From: Ancylostoma caninum
Taxonomy: Eukaryota; Nematoda; Chromadorea; Rhabditida; Ancylostomatidae
NCBI GenBank assembly: GCA_037903475.1
Contig: JBAJFG010000111.1
Span: 744,001 to 808,000, forward strand
Reading direction: 5' to 3'
Length of the DNA stretch: 64,000 nt
Position 1 is the stretch's first letter. Each line of letters opens with the position of its first letter. Made by a program: the position numbers and the translations under genes. Below are positions 57,106 through 64,000 of the stretch, piece by piece. Below the pieces are notes generated by a model. It had not been told where the DNA came from and made no database searches. It was given only the letters and a program-made list of their open reading frames with translations.

Positions 57106-57147
57106 TAACCTCCGAGCTTTGGCTTCAATTTGGCTACTTTGCTCCAC

Positions 57148-59398
57148 TTACTTTACTGCTGCACTTACTTTACCTTACTTCTGCTTACTTTAAATCAAAG
57201 AGAAATGTTCCAGAACTATTACGTCTCTCAGAAGCTCTCGTGCCACTGAATGTCATTTCACGGGCATTATTTTTCAAATAGACATAAAAAAAGGAACTTT
57301 CTAAGCTACGCAACACGTAAAATTAATTTGAGTAATTTTGCCGACATGCGATGGGAAAATTGCTACGTTTATTACCTACTTCCTCGTTCTTTTCTGGAAA
57401 TTTTTGCATTGCGACGCAAAAATGAAGACGAGATAAACACAGAGTCAATTTAGTAACTTTTTTCAAAGATGCGCCGCTGTTCCTGACTTCCGGCTGACAG
57501 TTCCGTGTTTTAGAGAATCTCTCTCGAAAAAGTGAAGCTCCCAAACCTCCTCACCTTACTTACGCGGCTTCTCGAGCCAAGCTTCCTGGATTTTTCAATA
57601 CTTTCCCCATTCCCACCCAACTGCTAATGTTTATGTTCAGCCTTACTAGTGTTACCACCACTTCCTTGTACTAATCACAGCAGCTACAATTGTCTGTTAT
57701 AATTGTAACGAGGAGTACGGCAAACTATGCGTATCCTGATTTCACGGAAAATCCCTTTGAGTAATCACATTGGCTGCCGAAGGAACCCCATTTCAAGAGT
57801 ATTGTTACACAACCGTCAAATAACTAGTACAGTAGATAGTACAGCTGTAATCGTTTAGTATAACACTTAATTGTTATCAGGAATATCAGGATAACCATTC
57901 AACTTTGAGAGCTATCGCTTTGAAGGCATGACTTTTACAGAAATAACAGACGTACTTTCATGCACCAGTAATTTCTAAGAGTTAATTTGACACCGCCGTT
58001 GGGGGCCATAATAAAGTATCAGTAATGTTCTCGCGTTAGACGCACGTCATGCTGTCGAGAAACTGTAGCTGTTTTTGTTCCAGACCCTCTCTAATACCTG
58101 ATTTCCTCCTCCTCATCTGCTTTGAAATCACGTGTGCTGAAGCATAGCTGGTGACGTGGTGCACATGTTTTTTTTTCATATTTCTGCGAAAATAGTTCTG
58201 AGTTAATATCGTGGTATGGCTAGGAGCATGATAAGGGCTTAGTGACTCACTCTGCAATCTCCTAGGCTTCGTTTAACTGGGTGGTCTCCCTAGGGACCTT
58301 CACTGATATGTATGCAGTTCTCTGCAACTCAATTCCAATGTTTCCATGTCATTGTTGTGATCCTTGACTTTCCTTCAATTACTTGTGGATTTTTTGCAGT
58401 AGTGTGTTTGTTAATAAGGACTGTTTGAAAAACAACGCAATATCATGGCTCTACGGAAGTTAAGACAGCTGTTTGGTCGTTTCCTTATTTTGTTTCGACT
58501 GTACATATACCCTTAAGCAAATTAGAATGGAGGCAGCCTGGATAATATCTAAATACATGTTTAGAATCCCTGTTTTTATTGATTCTTCGGTTTGCATGAA
58601 GTTTATACGAAAATTGAACATCTCTGTTAGTTTCCTCCTGCATCCATCAGTGAGGTAAAGGAAACCTACTGAAGTTTATTTGGTAAGTTTTGTGTTTTTT
58701 TTTTATAATATTTGCACATTTTCCCTGAAATTAATCTCATGCAAAATGTAAAAATGTATTTTTGAACAAAAAAAAATAACAAGCAGAACCTTTCTTTGTA
58801 TGCTGTATTCCGAATTCATAAGCACAAGGTAAGCAGAAAAGTGCGTGAGTACAGGTTTCCTGGAAGAACAATCCACCTTTCAGTCTGCTGCACATCGAAC
58901 CTAGCTAATGCCTACGAAGCATTTTTTCTATGAATAATTTCTATGGTCGTTGGGAAAACAGCCTCCACAGAGTAGGAGAAGTAATAAATATAAATTATAA
59001 TGAATATAATAAGGTGCAGTAAACAGTTCCATGACCTAGCCGGCTAAGAGTTAAAAGAAATAAGGTGTGATGCTGATGTTCTAAGAAGAATGCGTTAGGG
59101 GTGCTACAAGGAAATGCGTTTTATGTTAAGGTTGTTAGTACGTGATGATGGTATTACACACGTCCTTCCTGCGTCACAGGAATTTTACAGGAATTCCTTA
59201 CTTACATTACAGGAATTCCTAAAAATTCTGCACCATATCCTGTAGTGATAGAAATTGAATAAGTTTCACTATAATGAAAAAGGACAAGTACAGCCAAGGA
59301 AATCATATCTCAGGTGTGACCTTGTGAGTGACACCTCATACCAGTAATAGACATCGAGAACGTTCCTGGAAAGATTGCAGTCCTTCTGCTGATTAAAA
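57148..59398. other. Spacer without a supported gene
   Basis: AT-rich, with scattered short frames (57250-57453, 58036-58257 on -, 58473-58658) lacking splice support. CTTACTTTAC is repeated several times near 57145-57195, and ACAGGAATTCCT is repeated near 59175-59220. Confidence 0.4.
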
Positions 59399-59859
59399 AT
59401 GAGCGAGCTTTGTGGAGAAAAATTACTATACTTCACTGTTGTCAACGTGTGTTTCTTCCGCCTGTTCTGGCTAGATTCCTGTATGTAACGGATGATGTTC
59501 GCTCAAGAATCTCGTTCACTCTTCACGTAGTAGGGTGCAGTTTCCCGAGATTCTGGGCATCGTGAATCTCACCACAGACGGATTTTCAGGAAAATCCCTA
59601 CAGAAGCACTGTTCTACGCAATTCCTCTTGTACTATGATCACTTGTCTAAGTGTAATTTGAAGAATTTGCCCCACGTGACTCGTCAAGTTGAGTCATACC
59701 TTCAAATTAGTCGCTAGTCTCTTCGCGTTTATAATCATTGCCAACGTATTAGTGGTACTTCTGATGTTCTTTGCTTTGTTGTGTCTTCGAACAGCCAAGT
59801 GGAGAGAGGCAGAAGTTTTTCAGGACATGGAGTGTTCAAAACTGCAGTTTATTCCATAA
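59399..59859 (+). CDS. Three-exon small membrane protein (113 aa model)
   Basis: Exons: 59399-59480, 59541-59629 and 59689-59859, with introns of 60 and 59 nt, in phase from ATG to TAA. The N terminus has a short hydrophobic helix (LLYFTVVNVCFF), and exon 3 has a long one (FAFIIIANVLVVLLMFFALL) followed by a charged tail, suggesting two membrane passes. No family is recognised. Alternatives exist: a different exon-2 frame ending at 59652, and a T-rich 49-nt intron inside exon 3 (GTATTA donor, CTTCGAACAG acceptor) that would remove the long helix and open another C terminus. The locus looks genic but its product is uncertain. Confidence 0.38.
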
Positions 59860-61052
59860 TACACTTAGCAATATAGATATAAATGCAATATATTACACTG
59901 TCTGAAGAGTAAGGTGGATCTTTTAGCTTCGTGGAAGCCAACACTGTTTTCATAGAGTTTATAGGTTAACAACAATTAAAATTAGAAATAAATTTCAGAA
60001 ATCATTTTAAAAAATATTGATAATCTTTACAGGTTATCGAAAGCCTTGAAGATTTCCTAAGACTTGATCACGCCCTTTGTTTTCCTAAGCCTCAACCTTA
60101 CCAAAAGAGACCACAAACCATTGTAAAGTGCTACTGTACGCTTTCCTGGCACTTTAGTTACCAGTGAAATAAACAATAAGCGGAGAATTTAGAGAAATGT
60201 CGCCTTTGCTCGTCTCTACCTTCCACGTAGGAGAAAATTACCATTTGAATAGTGATTACGTTGTAGATAGTTTGATTCTGGTTCAAAAGAAGAGGTATGA
60301 GTAACCAGTAATAGTAGAAGCAACGTCATAATGAAAAACGTGGAAGAAGGATAAAACTTTTTTTTAGCTGTCAGAACCACTTTTCCATAGGGAGAACACA
60401 TTCGGTGAGTGTGTGCTTTTTCACATTTTTCACAGCAATTGAAAAAATTGGAGTGATATTTTAGACCATGGTCGATAAAATATTAAAAAAGTCCCAAACA
60501 CCTTTAAATTCGCTAAAATGTGGACAAAAATCACAGAGCGTTTGCGCCTTCGCTAAGCTCTAGTATTACCAACCCCATTTATAAGAAATACAGTATCAAA
60601 TCCTAACAATTGTCTGTCCTTTCCTATCCTTTCATTATGGATGAGCTTCCTGAGTTTCTGAGAAAAACTCTTCTGAGAAAAGAAAAAGAACATCACCATT
60701 GTCAGTGAATTCTGATGCATTTCAGATACTAGATGAAGACGGGAACAGGCACTCGTAGGCTGGAGGGTATTTGTCCCGACACGCCCACGGATCACATCCA
60801 GGAGCCATAACTACAAACCACTTTTTTCGCTGTGTTGGTTCAGTCAAGCCGACATTTTCTGTGTTCGCAGTCCTTAACATCGTTAGTGTGACCTTGTTGA
60901 GAACCATTGGGGCAGTTTGATTAAATTTAAACTACTTTAGTGATCCATTAGATATAAATATGTGTCATATGGTCAGCTGGATCAAAAGTCTAGCAGCAAC
61001 TGCTCATTCATTTATGCGTTTTATTTCTGGATTTGATTAGGTTTCCTTACAG
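59860..61052. other. Spacer with weak exon candidates
   Basis: A minus-strand frame at 60722-60907 encodes a coding-like segment (KKWFVVMAPGCDPWACRDK). On the + strand, a short exon-like stretch follows TGATGCATTTCAG near 60725. They overlap, so at most one is real. A + frame at about 60945-60987 could be an earlier exon of the next gene, joined through a 65-nt intron in phase. Confidence 0.33.
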
Positions 61053-62094
61053 TTCGGCTAGGTTTTCCAAAGAAAAGACTTCATTTCTAGGCAGCTGGCT
61101 AAGTCCGTACACGTACGTGGTTTCTTGAGCTTCACATCAAAGTTATGCTTTCAGTGAAAACTGAAGTAACTAAGTTCATTACTGCTCATTCATTGACTCC
61201 TAACTGTTATCGTCTGCGGCGTGATTCATCCAGAAGTGTTTGACTAACCTAATAAACACCTCAGCCAAATCTCAGAGCAATCCATGCAAATCCCCTCAGA
61301 GTCCTGCATGCCAGAAGCCGATTCCATCGTTTCCCCTTTGGTTTGATTAGATTCTGACTACAATCAGGAGAGAATGTTTGATGAGTTGTCCGCAACTGCC
61401 AATCAAGGTAAATTACAAGTTCGTGTACACACACGCAAAGCTTCTAGCATGAGTTATTCCTCAGACATCTAGACGACTAACTGATAACTCAAAAATATGT
61501 CTATGGAGCGTGTGGGCGGGTGATATTGCATGACAACTCGGACCACCCGCACCACACACACACATGTCGTCTTGCCCACAACAAACATCCGTGGCGTGAA
61601 GCTTCAGGGATTACATGGGGAATCCGTCACTTCCATTTTAGTAGTTTTCGTCGACCAGGGTGGCATCCTAGCAAGTCATCGTTGCCTTATTTGATCTTCC
61701 AAGCCAGAATATGGCATTTTCTACTTATTCGAGGATCACACTTTATGCTGATCCAGGATCAGATTATGCCCTGATGTTGCCCTTCTTCTGCGTCAGGCTG
61801 ATTCATAACCGCCAGTGGTGCTAACACTCACTCCTGCTCTTACTGGCCGCGAATCCTTAGGGTTTCCCATTTCTTCTTGACTTCCAACAATTTCCCATTT
61901 CTTCCAATCTTCTAACAGTTTTGGCAAGCGTTGTTTACCTCTGAAGGACACCTCATTATCCAACGTTCACAGCCAATCATTTCTTTGATTTCTTCTCATT
62001 CCTTAATCACTTCCCATCATTATTATCAATACTTTTTCCAGTTGCTATGTCCTCTGTTACCTCACAAATTAATAAATCAGATAACACTTATTAG
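61053..62094 (+). CDS. Five-exon small gene, unrecognised
   Basis: Exons: 61053-61102, 61155-61211, 61265-61300, 61351-61407 and 62042-62094, which ends in TAG. The first four are separated by introns of 52, 53 and 50 nt and the last by 634 nt. All phases agree. The best sites are the acceptors GTTTCCTTACAG and ATACTTTTTCCAG and the G|GTAAAT donor; some donors (GTCCGT, GTCTGC, GTCCTG) are weak. The product is polar, with Ser, Asn and Gln in the second half (ERMFDELSATANQ) and no recognised domain. An ATG at 61145 could start a 70-residue version. It converges on the minus-strand gene ending at 62416. Confidence 0.45.
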
Positions 62095-62415
62095 ATTTGG
62101 AATGCCGAGCTGTAAAGGTACATAATATTGTAAAGTAGTTAACAGCGTATTGAGCATAATGAGTGCGCATTCAGACATGGCAAATAATAATAATAATTCC
62201 AGCCTGAAAACTAAGACAAAATGAGATTCCAGAATGAATGACGACAAAACGAGCTCGAGTTGTCCTTTCAGGCATCCACAAAGTAGAATCTCAATCTTGG
62301 ATAAGGAGCTATGAGGGCTTTATTGCGTTGTAGGGCAGTGTATGGGTATTTTTGGAGGATATCCTAGCGTTTCTGCTTCGAGGAATTGGTAAAACAGGCA
62401 GCTCTACAGGAGAAG

Positions 62416-62760
62416 TCAAATTTTCCAAAAGTTTCTACTCCTGGATCTTCTTTGTTGTTCGACAAATGTTGCAGGAAAGCACTGAATTTGAAGAAGGAAG
62501 TCTTCCACTGAATTTGAAGAAGGAAATCTTCTAGAACACAAAAACGTAGATTTAAGAATGCCTTTATCTTTTTTGATTTGGTAACAGCGAAAAACAAAGT
62601 GTAGAAGCAGTGGAAGGAGAAGCACTTACCTCTGAGATTTGGTCCGGGGAAAACAACCTGAAAGTGCCTTGTTCTCCGGAATTTTAGAAGTTGCTTTGGT
62701 CGCCTTCGTTCCTCTTGAGCCAGAGGACTTTTTCGGTTCCTTAGTGATTGTCGCACACAT
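62416..62760 (-). CDS. Two-exon small basic protein (81 aa model)
   Basis: On the minus strand, exon 1 is 62760-62630, starting with ATG and ending in a CAGAG|GTAAGT donor. It encodes a Lys/Ser/Thr-rich start (TKEPKKSSGSRGTKATKATS). Exon 2 after TTTTTGTGTTCTAG runs 62530-62416 to TGA. A directly repeated sequence, CTTCAAATTCAG, provides two further acceptors (exon starts 62507 and 62481). The last of these gives a different C terminus ending at 62364 (DFSCRAACFTNSSK). The first exon is convincing; the choice of acceptor is open. No family is recognised; the basic start might bind nucleic acid. Confidence 0.45.
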
Positions 62761-62989
62761 GTTTATTCCAAATGCCGTGCAAATTTGATTCAACTTTAAC
62801 CGTCAAAAACCTATTTATGCTTGGCGGTGTTTACGAATAAAGTACTATGGAACTACGAGTGTTAGATTCGAAATCGAATACCACCCAATTCTGGCTATGA
62901 ACAGGATAGCAATTAACTACTGCAAATATCTGTTTCGTGTGTGAAATCATGCCTATCGGGCACGCAATAGTAATTGCAAAAAAGCTGGC
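62761..62989. other. Likely 5' region of the minus-strand gene
   Basis: About 230 bp of AT-rich sequence upstream of the ATG at 62760. No clear promoter motif was seen. Confidence 0.3.
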
Positions 62990-63280
62990 ATGTCAGTTAA
63001 TGTACACTTTTTCGGATGCTGCTCTTGGCAAAATATACATAGTAGTCGAATTTCCACGGATTTCTTTGGCGTTCGCGACTGGCGACAACACAACGAAATC
63101 GCCGACGTGTGGATTGAATCACAACGACGTCGCACATATTCAAGCCGATCCCGGCTACTATCCAAGTGTCATTCACACTCCTCTAGTGCTCGTAGCCAGC
63201 GTGTAACATCACACGGAAAACAATCCCTCAAAGATCACTATCAGAGCATATTCCATGTTTTTTCTTGCGGTCGAGGCTGA
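62990..63280 (+). CDS. Possible ORF or leader upstream of the secreted-protein gene
   Basis: A 96-codon frame beginning with ATG, rich in Ser, Arg and His, in a GC-richer block. Two other frames on this strand and one on the other are open across part of it, so it is weakly supported. It ends about 180 bp before the signal-peptide exon on the same strand, so it might instead be 5' regulatory or untranslated sequence of that gene. Confidence 0.28.
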   Translation: MSVNVHFFGCCSWQNIHSSRISTDFFGVRDWRQHNEIADVWIESQRRRTYSSRSRLLSKCHSHSSSARSQRVTSHGKQSLKDHYQSIFHVFSCGRG

Positions 63281-63463
63281 GTCAGAGTCGGCGGCGGAGT
63301 TGAGGGAGGGAAGAACTGCCTTATGGACGGGATCACCCTCCTCTCGCCGCTCTCCCGTAATTATTTATGATGATCCTTGAACATGTTGCGTTTTTCCTCG
63401 CGTTGCTCCCCGTGAGAATTTTTCACCGTACTTTTGATGATCGAACATGCTTCCAGACACAGC

Positions 63464-63523
63464 ATGGATAGCCTTCGGGTCACACTCATCTCATTAATGG
63501 TTGTCGTTGCAGCGTTGTCTCAG
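63464..63523 (+). CDS. First exon of a secreted or membrane protein gene (partial)
   Basis: Twenty codons from ATG form a textbook signal peptide: a short polar start with Arg, then the hydrophobic core LISLMVVVAALS. They end exactly at CAG|GTGAGC, a consensus donor, in phase 0. The exon-in-signal-peptide layout is common for secreted nematode proteins and neuropeptide precursors. No following exon could be identified in the remaining 480 bp, so the gene continues beyond the window and its product is unknown. Confidence 0.5.
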
Positions 63524-64000
63524 GTGAGCGTCTTGTGAGCAGTTCTTCCGTATTGTTTTCTTCCTAACCTCTATAATTTTCCGCATACAGACATTAGTCA
63601 CCACCGGCCATTATCGAGGCTACTAATAACTATATTTAAACACGTCAAGACAAAGTTCCTCTAGAATATTTTCTATTATTTGGCTTGTGTTTCGGAAAGA
63701 CGGAAATTCCGGGGTGAACCTCAGGTTAAAAATATTATTCTATAACCAATCAGAAGTCTGACCGAAGAAAAATGTCACAGAACCTTTGCATTTTGTGACA
63801 TGTTTCTGCTACTACGTTTTTTCAACCCCTATTGTTGAAAAATTCTCCTGTACGAGAAAAACAATTGGTATTAAGCAATTCCTTGCATGTTCCCTATTAA
63901 AACCAGCCTTGAAAATGTTTCGCAAAAGATTGAGGATCCCCAGAAATTGAAGATTTGCTCAAGATATCGAAAGATCCTAATGAGACACAGAATTTGATAA

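Overview
This window is nuclear DNA of a nematode, most likely a clade V strongylid close to the hookworms. The evidence is interrupted genes with many introns of about 40-70 nt, pyrimidine-rich YYYTTTCAG-type acceptors, AT-rich spacers, short TTAGGC-type (nematode telomere) hexamers, and several small inverted-repeat elements plus a tRNA-derived SINE. No bacterial operons, CRISPR arrays or rRNA genes were seen. The organism call is inference, because no database search was possible.

The only gene I can name by family is a protein kinase of the SBK (SH3-binding domain kinase) type. It is spread over 11 exons from 14.57 to 26.25 kb (+), and every splice junction keeps the reading frame, giving 524 residues. 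It keeps the glycine loop, the VAIK-type lysine, DFG, APE and the subdomain XI arginine, but the catalytic HRD aspartate is asparagine (HRN). It is therefore predicted to be a pseudokinase, by a single G-to-A difference at 17942.

The other genes are small and not recognisable by family. Models were built by joining short exons with good splice sites and matching phases. On the left are an exon pair at 1.63-1.93 kb (+) and a cysteine-rich minus-strand gene near 3.5 kb. In the middle are a 7-exon orphan at 28.5-32.15 kb (+) and a 5-exon gene with a repeated HELPP motif at 36.36-38.80 kb (+). On the right is a cluster of compact genes: 52.35-52.62 (+), 52.81-53.27 (+), 56.77-57.11 (-, probably secreted), 59.40-59.86 (+), 61.05-62.09 (+), 62.42-62.76 (-), and a signal-peptide exon starting at 63.464 (+) whose gene leaves the window. 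Starts and some exon borders of these small genes are uncertain.

Mobile DNA is conspicuous. A dimeric tRNA-like SINE occurs twice, in opposite orientations (30.86-31.39 and 43.66-44.15 kb). The first copy sits inside a 1.07-kb element with 84-nt inverted ends, lodged in an intron of the 28.5-kb gene. A TTCGAA-rich MITE family with ACTTAGGACCGAAT-like ends has at least six copies, several in kinase introns. There are also a 433-bp CAGGGTGGT-ended MITE and a LINE-type endonuclease remnant. Large stretches (9.9-14.5, 32.2-36.3, 44.2-52.3 and 53.9-56.4 kb) hold nothing I could firmly assign.
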